Positions 26,587 to 35,434 of a stretch of 49,200 bases of DNA are shown piece by piece. The notes below the pieces were generated by a model. The model did no database searches. It was not told the origin of the DNA and saw nothing but the letters and a program-made list of their open reading frames with translations. The DNA is from Peptococcaceae bacterium (GTDB lineage Bacteria > Bacillota > Desulfotomaculia > Desulfotomaculales > JACDOK01). The stretch covers positions 1-49,200 of the forward strand of contig JACDOK010000005.1 in assembly GCA_017656185.1 (NCBI GenBank). The letters are read 5' to 3'. Numbering within the stretch: position 1 is the first letter of the stretch; the number at the start of each line of letters is the position of its first letter. A program made the position numbers and the translations under genes.

Positions 26587-27910
26587 GATAGCGGCTATAA
26601 GCCTTGGCTGTGATAAGAATACCGTTGATACCGAGGTGATGCTCGGGTACCTGGCCCGTGCCGGTTACCGCGTTACAGCACGGGCAGAAGACGCGGATGT
26701 AGTCCTTATTAATACGTGTGCTTTTATCAACGACGCCAAGGAAGAGTCTATCGAAACTATTCTTTCCATAGCTGAAGAAAAACAAGGACGAAAGCTGATT
26801 GTTACCGGGTGCCTGGCGCAGCGGTATCACCGTGAGTTGTTACAAGAAATACCGGAAATAGACGGTTTGTTGGGTACGGGAAACATCCAGCAGATCGCCG
26901 ATACCGTGGGGCGTGTTGTCGACGGGGAGACGGTAGTCGATGTTGGTGCGCCGGGGTTTTTATGGCAGGGAACTCCTCCCGACCGCGTACGCACGACGGC
27001 TCCATATATGGCTTACGTTAAAATTGCGGAGGGCTGCAATAACTGCTGCACTTATTGTATTATTCCGCGGCTGCGCGGCAAATACCGCAGCAGGATGCCG
27101 TCTGATATTCTGTCTGAAGTTGACGCATTAGTAAGGAAGAATGCTAAAGAAATTATCCTCGTGGCACAAGATACCACCAGATACGGCCTCGATTTATCCC
27201 CCCCATCATCGCTGAGTTCCCTAATGCGCAAGCTGGTCACATTGCAGGGGTTAAAGTGGTTGCGGGTGTTGTACTGTTATCCTACCGGGATTACGGACGA
27301 GTTTATCCGGACCATTGCTGAGGAACCCAAAATTTGCCGTTACCTGGATATTCCTCTGCAGCACGCCAGTGACAATGTGCTGCGCCGCATGGGGCGTCCC
27401 GCCGGTGCAGTAAAAAACCTGTATCTTATCCGGCGCTTGCGGGCTGAAGTACCGGGCATCATGCTTAGGTCTACATTTATAGTTGGTTTTCCCGGAGAAA
27501 CCGAGGAAGACTTTCAAGAGTTACTGCACTTTTTGGAAGCAGCGCAATTTGACCATGCCGGATTTTTCCCCTATTCGTGTGAAGAAGGAACCAGGGCTGC
27601 TGCCATGACCGGTCAAGTGGACGAGGAGACCAAGCGGCGGCGTTGGCACGAAGCCACGCAGCTGCAGGAACGCATTTCATTTGAGCGTAACCTGACACGT
27701 ATCGGTACAACAATGGAAGTACTGGTGGAAGGAAAGGAAAGCGGCTTTTATGTTGGCCGTTCCGAAGGAGATGCTCCCGATGTGGACGGCCGGGTGATAT
27801 TTACGAGTAAACGCCCTTTGGAAGCCGGGTGTTTTGCCAGTGTGCGGATTACCGGCGCCTTCCCCAATGAGCTGGAGGGAATTGTTAACGGGGAAGACGG
27901 CGTGGTATAA
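26564..27910 (+). CDS. rimO: Ribosomal protein S12 methylthiotransferase RimO
   Basis: Radical-SAM enzyme that adds a methylthio group to Asp89 (E. coli count) of ribosomal protein S12. It has the N-terminal MTTase domain with SLGCDKNTVDTEV near residues 13-25, radical-SAM cysteines in CNNCCTYCIIPR (CxxxCxxC) near residues 156-167, and a C-terminal TRAM domain. 448 residues is typical. It lies next to rodZ as in many Firmicutes, but the usual following pgsA is missing here and is replaced by the pair at 28002 and 28552. Confidence 0.95.
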   Translation: MKGKKEVKIAAISLGCDKNTVDTEVMLGYLARAGYRVTARAEDADVVLINTCAFINDAKEESIETILSIAEEKQGRKLIVTGCLAQRYHRELLQEIPEIDGLLGTGNIQQIADTVGRVVDGETVVDVGAPGFLWQGTPPDRVRTTAPYMAYVKIAEGCNNCCTYCIIPRLRGKYRSRMPSDILSEVDALVRKNAKEIILVAQDTTRYGLDLSPPSSLSSLMRKLVTLQGLKWLRVLYCYPTGITDEFIRTIAEEPKICRYLDIPLQHASDNVLRRMGRPAGAVKNLYLIRRLRAEVPGIMLRSTFIVGFPGETEEDFQELLHFLEAAQFDHAGFFPYSCEEGTRAAAMTGQVDEETKRRRWHEATQLQERISFERNLTRIGTTMEVLVEGKESGFYVGRSEGDAPDVDGRVIFTSKRPLEAGCFASVRITGAFPNELEGIVNGEDGVV

Positions 27911-27953
27911 GGTAATCTCCCAACGTTTTCATAAGGAAATGCAGGTAAGTCTG

Positions 27954-27962
27954 TGTTATAAT
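27954..27962 (+). promoter_or_regulatory. Extended -10 promoter element before the 28002 gene
   Basis: TGTTATAAT lies 40 bases before ATG 28002 in the 91-base gap after rimO; no convincing -35 is visible. It suggests separate expression of the membrane protein and protease pair. Confidence 0.5.
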
Positions 27963-28001
27963 CCATGAATGCATAGCTCTCTAAGATAGAGGAGCGATAG
28001 C

Positions 28002-28568
28002 ATGGAATGGAATGGTATTCGCATAAAAACAGTAATTTTGGTATTTGTCGTTTCCTTGGCGGTGTTGCTGGGATGCCATTGGGTTTATGCCAATTATGGT
28101 TATAACCAGCCTTTGAAACAGGTTCTGAATGACAACCCGGTGGTAAAAAGTTTTACCATTAATGATGAAGGTCAGACGGTTTATGTAACCGTGCGGTTGA
28201 ACCGCGTGGACAACCTTATGGTAACCTACCGGGATTTGAATCAGAAGGTCAGTGAATCTCTCGGCGATCGTCCTTACCAGCTAGTTATCGAGGATGATCG
28301 TGACGGGAGTTTGGAGCAGGTATATTACCGCAGTCACTATGCTATTCATGAGGCTATAATGAAAGGGAATTTCAGTGAAATGGTATCTGTAATTGAAAGA
28401 CAGGCCTCTGCGGTTGATGCTGATGCTGATGTATACGTTGATTCTGACAACGTTTATGTTCAAATGGACAATGGTAAACACTTTCTGTACGCTGTAGTGC
28501 CTCGAACGGCAAAAGCCCTTGAAGGGCCGCAGGCCGGTGGAGGTGGTATCTATGTACAAGGAAATTAG
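28002..28568 (+). CDS. Membrane-anchored protein of unknown function, protease partner
   Basis: I do not recognise this 188-residue protein. It has a short cytoplasmic start, one membrane segment or uncleaved signal (about residues 10-30, VILVFVVSLAVLLGCHW) and an external domain with alternating beta strands and one helix (HYAIHEAIMKGNFSEMVSVIERQ), ending in a Gly-rich tail. A Cys in LLGCHW could suggest a lipobox, but the spacing and following residues are poor. The stop overlaps the start of the FtsH-like protease gene by 17 bases, which implies coupling and a functional link. Confidence 0.75.
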   Translation: MEWNGIRIKTVILVFVVSLAVLLGCHWVYANYGYNQPLKQVLNDNPVVKSFTINDEGQTVYVTVRLNRVDNLMVTYRDLNQKVSESLGDRPYQLVIEDDRDGSLEQVYYRSHYAIHEAIMKGNFSEMVSVIERQASAVDADADVYVDSDNVYVQMDNGKHFLYAVVPRTAKALEGPQAGGGGIYVQGN

Positions 28569-30030
28569 CATTGGGTTCAGCCTGGCGCTGGTCGTTTTTT
28601 TGGCGATTCTGGGATATAATATTGGCCCGCTGTTGTTTATAGCGGCATTGGCCGGTGGTCTTTATTATGTGGCACGCAGTAAGGGCTTGGTAAAGACGTC
28701 CAATAAAGTTATTACGGACCCGAAGACACACGTGTCCTTTTCTGATATTGGCGGCCAGGCCACGGCAATCGGCGAACTCCGTGAGGCTCTTGATTTTATC
28801 CGCAATCAAAAGGACATCAAGCGGCTGGGCATCCGCCCGATAAAGGGTATTCTGCTGACGGGGCCTCCCGGAACGGGTAAGACTTTAATGGCTAAGGCGG
28901 CTGCCAACTATACCGATGCCGTTTTTATTGCTGCGACCGGCTCAAGTTTTATTGAAATGTATGCCGGTGTGGGGGCACAAAGAGTCCGGCAGCTCTTTAA
29001 AAATGCGCGGGATACCGCTATTCGTCAAAATAAGAAGCACGCATTGATTTTCATTGATGAAATCGACGTCCTGGGTAGCAGGCGCGGGCAGGTAACCAGT
29101 CACATGGAATATGATCAAACCCTAAACGAACTCTTGTGCCATATGGACGGGCTCAGTACGGACGATGATGTGCAGATACTTGTTGTAGCGGCAACAAACC
29201 GCGCTGATATGCTGGACCCGGCTTTGCTGCGACCGGGCCGGTTCGACCGGCAGGTCCGCGTCGATCTCCCGGATAAAGCAGGTCGCCTGGAAATTATCCG
29301 GCTCCATACTAGGAATAAGCCGTTGGCCAAGGATGTAGACCTGGAACGCCTTGCTAAAGACACTTTCGGCTTTTCAGGGGCCCACTTGGAGAGCTTAGTC
29401 AACGAAGCAGCTATTCTGGCTATGCGGCAAAAATCAAAGGTGATTGAACAAGCTCATTTTAACGAAGCGATCGAGAAAGTTATGATGGGTGGTAAGCTGG
29501 ACCGCAAACCGGCGATTGAAGAAATGAAGAGGGTTGCCGTACACGAAACCGGACACGCACTTTTGAGCGAGAAGGTACGTCCCGGTTCGGTTTCGTCTCT
29601 CACGGTGACACCCCGTGGTAATGCTCTTGGTTATATGCGGCAGACATCGGAAGATGATCGTTACCTTTACACCCAGGACTACCTGGAAAATCAAATTGCC
29701 GTTTTGGTGGCTGGTGCGGTGGCCGAGGAGATTATTTTGGGGTGCCGCAGTACGGGAGCAGGTAACGATTTTGAACAGGCTTTCAACGCTGCCGAAATGT
29801 TGATTAAGGGCGGCATGTCACCCTTGGGCATTGTTTCCATGAACAGCCTGCCGCAGCAGGTGAAATATGATACCATCAAGGAGATTATTAAAAAGCAAGA
29901 GGAACTTGTGAAGAAATACCTCCTCGAGGTTAAGCCGGTCTTCGAAATTATTGTGGGGCGTTTGCTCGAGCAGGAAAGGTTAACGGGTGACGAGCTGCGC
30001 AATTTGATTGCCCAGCGTGATGTTGCTTAA
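28552..30030 (+). CDS. FtsH-like AAA+ metalloprotease lacking the ectodomain
   Basis: A 492-residue protein with two closely spaced N-terminal membrane segments (about 7-21 and 24-40), an AAA+ domain (Walker A GPPGTGKT at 104-111, Walker B FIDEID at 157-162, SRH near 215-230) and an M41 peptidase domain with zinc site HETGH at 341-345 and the third-ligand region STGAGNDFEQA. FtsH proteins are normally 600-650 residues with a folded domain between the two membrane segments; here that loop is almost absent. ATG 28552 follows GGAGGTGG by five bases. It probably degrades membrane or cytosolic proteins under control of its neighbour at 28002 (inference). Confidence 0.9.
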   Translation: MYKEISIGFSLALVVFLAILGYNIGPLLFIAALAGGLYYVARSKGLVKTSNKVITDPKTHVSFSDIGGQATAIGELREALDFIRNQKDIKRLGIRPIKGILLTGPPGTGKTLMAKAAANYTDAVFIAATGSSFIEMYAGVGAQRVRQLFKNARDTAIRQNKKHALIFIDEIDVLGSRRGQVTSHMEYDQTLNELLCHMDGLSTDDDVQILVVAATNRADMLDPALLRPGRFDRQVRVDLPDKAGRLEIIRLHTRNKPLAKDVDLERLAKDTFGFSGAHLESLVNEAAILAMRQKSKVIEQAHFNEAIEKVMMGGKLDRKPAIEEMKRVAVHETGHALLSEKVRPGSVSSLTVTPRGNALGYMRQTSEDDRYLYTQDYLENQIAVLVAGAVAEEIILGCRSTGAGNDFEQAFNAAEMLIKGGMSPLGIVSMNSLPQQVKYDTIKEIIKKQEELVKKYLLEVKPVFEIIVGRLLEQERLTGDELRNLIAQRDVA

Positions 30031-30061
30031 AAGATTTGGTTGTTAGTAAGTTATGATAATT

Positions 30062-30098
30062 AAGGATTATGTGCACCATATGGACATAATCCTTTTTT
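30062..30098 (+). terminator. Terminator after the FtsH-like gene
   Basis: AAGGATTATGT pairs with ACATAATCCTT over an eleven-base loop and is followed by a T-run. Confidence 0.88.
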
Positions 30099-30233
30099 AT
30101 TTTTGCCGGGGTTCCAATAAAATTACTTGATCATTAGTTTTACTTGAAGTATTGTTACAGGGAGGGTTTTACGTCCAAGATAGCGAATAAGGGTCAACAA
30201 GTGAAAATACGAACAAACTAGGTGATCTGGATT

Positions 30234-31466
30234 ATGCAAGCGGAACTAATTTTTACCGGAAATGAACTGCTCCACGGTTTCGTTCTTAACACGCATGCCC
30301 AGTTTTTGGGTATGGAACTGGCTCGTCTCGGTATTAAAGTAACACTGCACACGGCGGTCGGGGACGATTGGGATACAATGAAAGCCGTGGTCTCCGAAGC
30401 CCACAAGCGTTCAGAATTAATCATAATTACCGGGGGTCTTGGTCCTACCACCGATGACATAACGAAAGAGGTCGTGGCGGAAGTATTAGGCGTTCCGATG
30501 GTCATTGACGAGGCTTCTCTGGCACAAATGCGTGCTTTCTTTGCCCAAAAGGGACAGGAACTTCCCGCGTTGTTCACGCGGCAGGCCTGCTTCCCGGCCG
30601 GGTCCAGGGTGTTGCCTAATTATAAAGGTACGGCGCCCGGTGCCCTTATCGAGAGGGATGGTCGAGTCATTGTGATTCTGCCGGGACCGCCGAGAGAATT
30701 AGAGGCGATGTTTAAAACCTCGGTAGAACCTTATCTGGCTAAGATGCCGGGCCGGAAGAAGATCTTACGTACCCGGCATTTGAAATTGACGGGTATTGCC
30801 GAATATGCCGTCCAAGATTTGTTAAAAGGTTTAGGAGGGCAGGGAAACCCTTCTTTAGCTTACGTAGCCAAACCCGGAGAAGTTCATGTACGGGTGTATG
30901 CCCAGCACGATGACGCCGCCACGGCGGAAAAAATGGTCGATGAGCTTTTAACTAAAGTGCGCGATATTGTCGGAGAGTATGTTTTTGCCGTTGATGATGA
31001 AAAACCGGAGGAAATTGCAGGGCAAAAGCTCCTGGCACACCGGATGAATATCGCTGTCGCTGAGTCGTGTACTGCCGGAATGCTGGGTGCCAAGCTGACC
31101 GAAGTGCCGGGAAGTTCAAGGTATTTTCTCGGAGGCACCGTCGTATACAGTAATTTCTTAAAAGAAAAGCTGCTGGGAGTTCCGCCCGAAGTATTAAAAC
31201 GGTACGGTGCTGTCAGTGAGGAAACGGCACTGTCCATGGCAGACGGCGTACGGCGGCTGGCAGGTTCTGATTTGGGGTTGGGGATTACCGGGATTGCCGG
31301 GCCTGAAGGTGGTACTGATCAAAAGCCGGTAGGCCTGGTTTATATCGCTCTCACATCGGGCTCAAAAAGAATATGCAGGCGTTATGTGTTCCCGGGTACC
31401 CGCCACGCGGTTCGCAAAGGCGCGGTAAACGCCTCTTTGCAAATGATCAATAATTTTCTGACTTAG
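30234..31466 (+). CDS. cinA: CinA: competence/damage-inducible protein
   Basis: A 410-residue two-domain protein: an N-terminal MoaB/MogA-like domain (GGLGPTTDDITKEV near residues 67-80) that in relatives is an ADP-ribose pyrophosphatase, and a C-terminal nicotinamide-mononucleotide deamidase domain (AESCTAGMLG near residues 276-285, LGITGIAGPEGG near 348-359). ATG 30234 is seven bases after AGGTGAT; the ATG-like start at 30222 has no site. It precedes recA as in streptococci and bacilli, though here a repeat-rich spacer of about 575 bases lies between them. Confidence 0.94.
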   Translation: MQAELIFTGNELLHGFVLNTHAQFLGMELARLGIKVTLHTAVGDDWDTMKAVVSEAHKRSELIIITGGLGPTTDDITKEVVAEVLGVPMVIDEASLAQMRAFFAQKGQELPALFTRQACFPAGSRVLPNYKGTAPGALIERDGRVIVILPGPPRELEAMFKTSVEPYLAKMPGRKKILRTRHLKLTGIAEYAVQDLLKGLGGQGNPSLAYVAKPGEVHVRVYAQHDDAATAEKMVDELLTKVRDIVGEYVFAVDDEKPEEIAGQKLLAHRMNIAVAESCTAGMLGAKLTEVPGSSRYFLGGTVVYSNFLKEKLLGVPPEVLKRYGAVSEETALSMADGVRRLAGSDLGLGITGIAGPEGGTDQKPVGLVYIALTSGSKRICRRYVFPGTRHAVRKGAVNASLQMINNFLT

Positions 31467-31654
31467 GGAGCTGTATTTAGACAAGATCAACAGGATTAGA
31501 TTAATCTCATGGTCTTTATTGATTAAGCATTTCTTTGGGGTCTCTATTTTCGACAGGATTAACAGGATTTACTAGATCAAATAATTTTTTGGGAATTTCT
31601 TTAGAGCTACGGGTAGGTATAAAGATCCGCCCCTCTCTTAGTTAGCAAGTAGGG

Positions 31655-31754
31655 CCCAGCACTCAGTGAACGATTGAAAGTTCAAATGTCTATTCTATCT
31701 ACTTAACGATTACCTTAGCGCTGCTACCCGTGGTTATCACTCCTGAGTGCTGGG
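31655..31754. repeat. 100-bp palindromic-end element, copy A
   Basis: Begins CCCAGCACTCAGTGAA and ends CCTGAGTGCTGGG, an inverted terminal repeat of about 12 bases. The interior (GTTCAAATGTCTATT, then TTACCTTAGCGC) aligns along its length with copy B at 47255 with about three quarters identity by eye. It encodes nothing and looks like a non-autonomous, MITE-like or REP-like element. Confidence 0.82.
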
Positions 31755-31821
31755 TGTGGGCTCCCGGCTATTTCACTCTATCTCCAATTTCCCACTTTCC
31801 ATTTTCGATAGGAAAAATGTA

Positions 31822-31839
31822 GGAGGGTCTTGACCCTCC
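31822..31839. repeat. GGAGGGTC hairpin repeat
   Basis: GGAGGGTC-TT-GACCCTCC followed by CGGACCCTAAAAAAATACC, the same hairpin and tail as the copies at 240 and 20462. Confidence 0.75.
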
Positions 31840-31909
31840 CGGACCCTAAAAAAATACCTGATCTTACCGGGATTTCTTGGATTAGTAACCAGAATTGGTA
31901 ATCCCTAGA

Positions 31910-31942
31910 TAAGACGCCCCTGTGTACGGGTGTCTTATTTTT
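31910..31942 (+). terminator. Terminator-like hairpin upstream of recA
   Basis: TAAGACGCCC pairs imperfectly with GGGTGTCTTA, followed by five T residues. It would stop read-through into recA from the left. Confidence 0.65.
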
Positions 31943-32041
31943 ACGGAAATTGTCATAAAACAGGATATTTGTCTTTCCAAATATGGGAATGTATCTTAAA
32001 ATATAGAGAGTAACGAGTACCATTTAAGGGAGGCTTTGGTT

Positions 32042-33088
32042 GTGAGCGATAAGCAGAGGGCGTTAGATATAGCTTTAACGCAAATCGAAAGGCAGTTCGG
32101 CAAGGGTGCCATAATGAAGCTGGGTGAGGCAACGGCCAAATTTAATGTGGAAACCGTTTCTACAGGCGCGCTGGCACTTGACCTGGCTTTGGGAGTGGGA
32201 GGTATGCCCCGCGGCAGGGTAATTGAGATTTATGGTCCGGAGTCTTCAGGTAAGACTACGGTAGCCCTGCACGTGATTGCCGAGACGCAAAAAGGCGGGG
32301 GTACCGCGGCCTTTGTCGACGCCGAACACGCTTTAGATCCGACCTATGCTCGCAATATAGGAGTGGATATCGATAATTTACTGGTGGCCCAGCCCGATAC
32401 CGGGGAGCAGGCCCTGGAAATTACCGAGGCGTTAGTGCGCAGCGGTGCCATTGATGTGGTGGTGGTGGATAGTGTTGCGGCATTGGTGCCCCGGGCCGAG
32501 CTGGAAGGCGAGATGGGTGATCAACACGTCGGTTTACAAGCGCGGCTTATGTCCCAGGCCTTGCGCAAATTGACCGGTGTTGTGAGCAAATCACGCTGTA
32601 TAGCGATATTCATTAATCAACTAAGGGAAAAAGTAGGCGTAATGTTCGGTAACCCTGAAACCACTCCCGGGGGCAGGGCCTTAAAGTTTTATGCTTCCGT
32701 AAGGCTTGAGGTTCGTAAACTGGAGGTTTTAAAACAGGGTACCGAGATGCTGGGCAACCGCATCAGGGTGAAAGTCGTTAAAAACAAGGTTGCCCCGCCT
32801 TTTAAGCAGGCCGATTTGGACCTGCTTTACGGCGAAGGTATATCAAAGGAAGGAAGCCTGCTTGACGTAGCTACCGACCTGAACATCGTTAAGAAAAGCG
32901 GTGCCTGGTATTCCTACGGTGAGGAGCGGCTCGGACAGGGACGTGACAACGTGCGTGAGTTTTTGAAGAGCCATCCAGAAGTAACGCGGGAGATAGAGCA
33001 AAAAATCAGGGCCGTTTTGACGGGGGGACAAGCCCCGGCTGAGAACAATAAGCCTAAAGAACCCACCAGGAAGGGCAGTAAGCAGTAA
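32042..33088 (+). CDS. recA: Recombinase RecA
   Basis: DNA strand-exchange and SOS coprotease of 348 residues. Walker [10 protein letters not shown] lies near residues 65-73, Walker [11 protein letters not shown] near 140, and loop 2 carries [17 protein letters not shown] choose GTG 32042, eight bases from AAGGGAGG; TTG 32036 is only two bases away from that site. The last codons and the stop lie inside a heptanucleotide array, so the end GSKQ is partly repeat-encoded. recX, a frequent next gene, is absent. Confidence 0.98.
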   Translation: MSDKQRALDIALTQIERQFGKGAIMKLGEATAKFNVETVSTGALALDLALGVGGMPRGRVIEIYGPESSGKTTVALHVIAETQKGGGTAAFVDAEHALDPTYARNIGVDIDNLLVAQPDTGEQALEITEALVRSGAIDVVVVDSVAALVPRAELEGEMGDQHVGLQARLMSQALRKLTGVVSKSRCIAIFINQLREKVGVMFGNPETTPGGRALKFYASVRLEVRKLEVLKQGTEMLGNRIRVKVVKNKVAPPFKQADLDLLYGEGISKEGSLLDVATDLNIVKKSGAWYSYGEERLGQGRDNVREFLKSHPEVTREIEQKIRAVLTGGQAPAENNKPKEPTRKGSKQ

Positions 33089-33126
33089 GCAGTAAGCAGG
33101 AAGCAGGAAGCAGTGAGGAATGAGGA
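33078..33126 (+). repeat. Heptanucleotide array at the recA 3' end, seven units
   Basis: In-phase units GTAAGCA (three times), GGAAGCA (twice), GTGAGGA, ATGAGGA. The TAA of the second unit region is the recA stop codon, so the array starts inside the coding sequence. Confidence 0.88.
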
Positions 33127-33269
33127 GCTGTCGGTCGGGCGCAGAGACTCGACCCTACATCCCTCTATAGTAGACTTAGAATGGTCGTAGGGGAGCCTGT
33201 CCCCTTTTTCCTAAGAGGTACTTTTACGGGGTATACTGACGGTAGAAGGACGAAGGCAGGTCATTATTC

Positions 33270-34148
33270 GTGCAGAACTACCTGGTACGCGCGGTGGGAA
33301 AAAATGACCCGGTCAGAATAGTGGCCGTTACATCTACGGGAATCGTCGAGGAAGCCCGCCGGAGGCACGGTACCTCTCCGGTGGCCTCGGCCGCCCTGGG
33401 TCGTACCTTAACGGCCGGGTTGATGCTGGCTACCGAAATGAAGGGAGAGGATCTTCTTACGATCCGCATCCTGGGGGACGGCCCCTTGGGAGCGATTGTT
33501 GTAACGGCTGACGGTAAGGGTAGGGTACGTGGTTACGTGCAAAATCCCTCGGTGTACCTGCCCTCTGAGAAAAAAGGCAAGCTTCCCGTGGGTACGGCGG
33601 TTGGAAAAGGCATGCTTTACGTATCAAAAGACTTAGGGTTAAAAACACCTTTCGTAGGCAGTTGTGAACTGGTATCAGGTGAGATTGCGGAAGATGTAGC
33701 TTACTATTTGTATCATTCCGAGCAGATTCCATCGGCATTAGCCCTTGGTGTTCTTGTGGAAACAGACGAACATATTCGCTCGGCAGGCGGCATAATGGTT
33801 CAGGTTTTAGGTGACGCCGATGAGGAAACGAAGGAAAAATTATCCCAGCGATTTACCAGTTTGCAAGCGATCAGCGGCATGGTTGACCAGGGATATAAGC
33901 CGGAAGACATTATCAAAGAACTAAAGATTGATTTTGAGATTTTAGACATCTATCCGGTAGCGTTTGAATGCCGGTGTACGAAACAAAAGGTTGAAGAGAC
34001 CTTAGTAAGTCTCGGCGTTAAGGAACTCGAAGATATCCTGGCCAAGGAAGGGCAGGCGGAGGTGCGCTGCCACTTCTGCGGGGAAAATTACATTTTCACC
34101 CGTGAAGAACTGGCAAACTTATTGAAAGAACTGAAAAAGACCGAGTAA
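33270..34148 (+). CDS. hslO: Redox-regulated chaperone Hsp33
   Basis: A 292-residue chaperone that is activated by oxidation and loss of zinc. The C-terminal redox switch has CRC (near residues 233-235) and CHFC (near 266-269), four cysteines in the CxC...CxxC pattern. The N-terminal domain starts NYLVRAVGKNDPVRIVAV and contains GPLGAIVVTADGKGRVRGY. Start GTG 33270 has a weak ribosome site. Confidence 0.95.
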   Translation: MQNYLVRAVGKNDPVRIVAVTSTGIVEEARRRHGTSPVASAALGRTLTAGLMLATEMKGEDLLTIRILGDGPLGAIVVTADGKGRVRGYVQNPSVYLPSEKKGKLPVGTAVGKGMLYVSKDLGLKTPFVGSCELVSGEIAEDVAYYLYHSEQIPSALALGVLVETDEHIRSAGGIMVQVLGDADEETKEKLSQRFTSLQAISGMVDQGYKPEDIIKELKIDFEILDIYPVAFECRCTKQKVEETLVSLGVKELEDILAKEGQAEVRCHFCGENYIFTREELANLLKELKKTE

Positions 34149-34184
34149 AAAAAGGATTCAGGTAACTTAGTAGGCCTGTAGGGA

Positions 34185-34230
34185 CCAGCACTCAGGTAAG
34201 CCTAAATGCAAGCAAAATTGAATGCTGGGT
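34185..34230. repeat. Short palindromic element (46 bp)
   Basis: Begins CCAGCACTCAGGTAAGCC and ends TTGAATGCTGGGT. It aligns with the element at 42670-42716, including the GGTAAGC just inside the left end. Confidence 0.75.
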
Positions 34231-34398
34231 GCCCGCCCGAAGGACCTCAAGGGAATGCGATATAATAGGGTATTCCTTAAGGAATACCCAAGCGCCTGAA
34301 AGACCCTTAGAATACCGATAAGGTTAAATCAACATTATGTTTCCTGAAAATCCTGTTAATCCTGTCTAAAATTAAAAAGTTGTCTTTCCCCTTTTTTT

Positions 34399-34430
34399 AA
34401 CGGCGTTCAATGTTTTGAACGCCGTTTTAT
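34399..34430. terminator. Strong bidirectional terminator after hslO
   Basis: A perfect 12-base stem, AACGGCGTTCAA / TTGAACGCCGTT, with loop TGTT; T-rich on the right and A-rich when read from the left. Confidence 0.9.
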
Positions 34431-34529
34431 TTTATCTGGAAAAAATGTACATTATTGGCCCCACAATAAAAAAATACTTGTTTGCGCATGGCGGGCGCAC
34501 GGAACAATAAATATTAAGGAGGGTTAACT

Positions 34530-34715
34530 ATGGCGAAATATATGAGTGACGCTCTGAAGCACGAGTTTGCACGTGAGATGGGTGTCGAACATTTAATCGA
34601 AGGTAACGACTACGGCAACCTGACATCGCGGCAGTGCGGCAGCTTCGTTAAGTTTGCCATCATGAGAGCGGAACAGGCCATGCGTAACTCTCCGGAACCG
34701 GTAGGTACCTCATAA
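34530..34715 (+). CDS. Alpha/beta-type small acid-soluble spore protein
   Basis: A 61-residue diverged SASP that would coat spore DNA and protect it from UV and heat. LKHEFAREMGVEHL near residues 9-22 matches the first conserved helix and contains the E-F/I-A germination protease site; SRQCGSFVKFAIMRAEQAM near residues 33-51 matches the second helix, with a Cys in place of the usual Asn of RQNGS. ATG follows AAGGAGGG. A hairpin overlaps its stop codon. Confidence 0.85.
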   Translation: MAKYMSDALKHEFAREMGVEHLIEGNDYGNLTSRQCGSFVKFAIMRAEQAMRNSPEPVGTS

Positions 34716-34735
34716 GAGGTACCTACTTATTTGTT
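34701..34735 (+). terminator. Terminator overlapping the SASP stop
   Basis: GTAGGTACCTC / GAGGTACCTAC with loop ATAA, which contains the TAA stop codon, followed by a T-rich tail. Confidence 0.85.
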
Positions 34736-34762
34736 TATCCATTAAAATTATAAAACTTTAAA

Positions 34763-34771
34763 TGGTATAAT
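34763..34771 (+). promoter_or_regulatory. Extended -10 element placed for a leaderless transcript
   Basis: TGGTATAAT with TATAAT at 34766-34771 lies only seven bases before the ATG at 34778. Transcription would begin at or near the start codon itself. There is no ribosome site between. Confidence 0.55.
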
Positions 34772-34777
34772 ATTTTA

Positions 34778-35434
34778 ATGCTTAGTTTTGCCTGGTTTTA
34801 CGAAAAAATATACCCCCGTATTGAGCCCCGGCGCATCAGGGAACAGCGCCGGGCCATTGCCGGTAAGGCCCGGCGCGCTGTTTTGGAGATAGGCGTCGGT
34901 AACGGGCTTAATCTTCCCTATTACCGCCGCAGCACTGATATTACCGGTATTGATCCCGACAGGCGGTTGTTAACATATGCCTACCGGCGATCAACCGACA
35001 ATACCAGGCTTATTCCCGGGCATGCTGAAGAGCTGCCTTTTAAAGATGAGTCTTTTGATACCGTGGTCAGTACCTTTACTTTTTGCAGTGTCAGGAATCC
35101 CTGCCGGGTGGCGACGGAAATCAGAAGAGTGCTAAAAACAGAGGGCTGTTTTTTGTTTATGGAGCACGTGGTCTCCGGAAACCAGGTATGGCACTCCCTG
35201 CAGCGGTGGTTACAACCCTGCTGGGGAAGGTTGTTTGGCGGCTGCTGCTTGACAAGAAAAACGCTCGACATTTTTAAACAAGCGGGTTTAGAGATAATAG
35301 AGCTACAACGGTTGAGTGGGGGATTACTTCCTATAGTTTCCGGAACGGCCCTAAAAACACCTTTCAATAACTATGACAATCCCGGCGGCGACAAAAATGG
35401 CCGGCAAAAGGTTGCCTACACGAATTTTGGCTAA
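34778..35434 (+). CDS. Class I SAM-dependent methyltransferase
   Basis: A 218-residue methyltransferase with motif I VLEIGVGNGLNLPYY near residues 36-50, the acidic ribose-binding D in GIDPD, and a UbiE-type middle (AEELPFKDESFDTVVSTFTFCSV near residues 87-109). The family includes phospholipid N-methylases and quinone methylases; the substrate is unknown. The usual end of such proteins is near GTALK; the last 25 or so residues run past that and overlap the end of the convergent DUF554 gene by 84 bases, so the natural stop may have been lost. There is no ribosome site upstream. Confidence 0.85.
   Translation: MLSFAWFYEKIYPRIEPRRIREQRRAIAGKARRAVLEIGVGNGLNLPYYRRSTDITGIDPDRRLLTYAYRRSTDNTRLIPGHAEELPFKDESFDTVVSTFTFCSVRNPCRVATEIRRVLKTEGCFLFMEHVVSGNQVWHSLQRWLQPCWGRLFGGCCLTRKTLDIFKQAGLEIIELQRLSGGLLPIVSGTALKTPFNNYDNPGGDKNGRQKVAYTNFG

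Larger units (their letters stand above)
31467..32041. other. Repeat-rich spacer between cinA and recA
   Basis: No gene is visible. From left to right it contains two ACAGGATTA motifs (31490, 31553), the 100-base palindromic element at 31655, a GGAGGGTC hairpin at 31822, a terminator-like hairpin at 31910, and the recA upstream region. A LexA box of the CGAAC-N4-GTTCG kind was looked for before recA and not found. Confidence 0.75.
34149..34529. other. Spacer with repeats and terminator before an SASP gene
   Basis: Holds a short palindromic element at 34185, a degenerate AAGGAATACC segment around 34275-34290, the motif AATCCTGTTAATCCTGTC near 34349, a strong terminator at 34399 and the SASP upstream region. 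No gene is visible. Confidence 0.7.

Noticed and set aside
31665-31683. LexA box upstream of recA (GAAC...GTTC)
   Set aside because: The half-sites are eight bases apart instead of four and lie within a palindromic repeat that is also found elsewhere.
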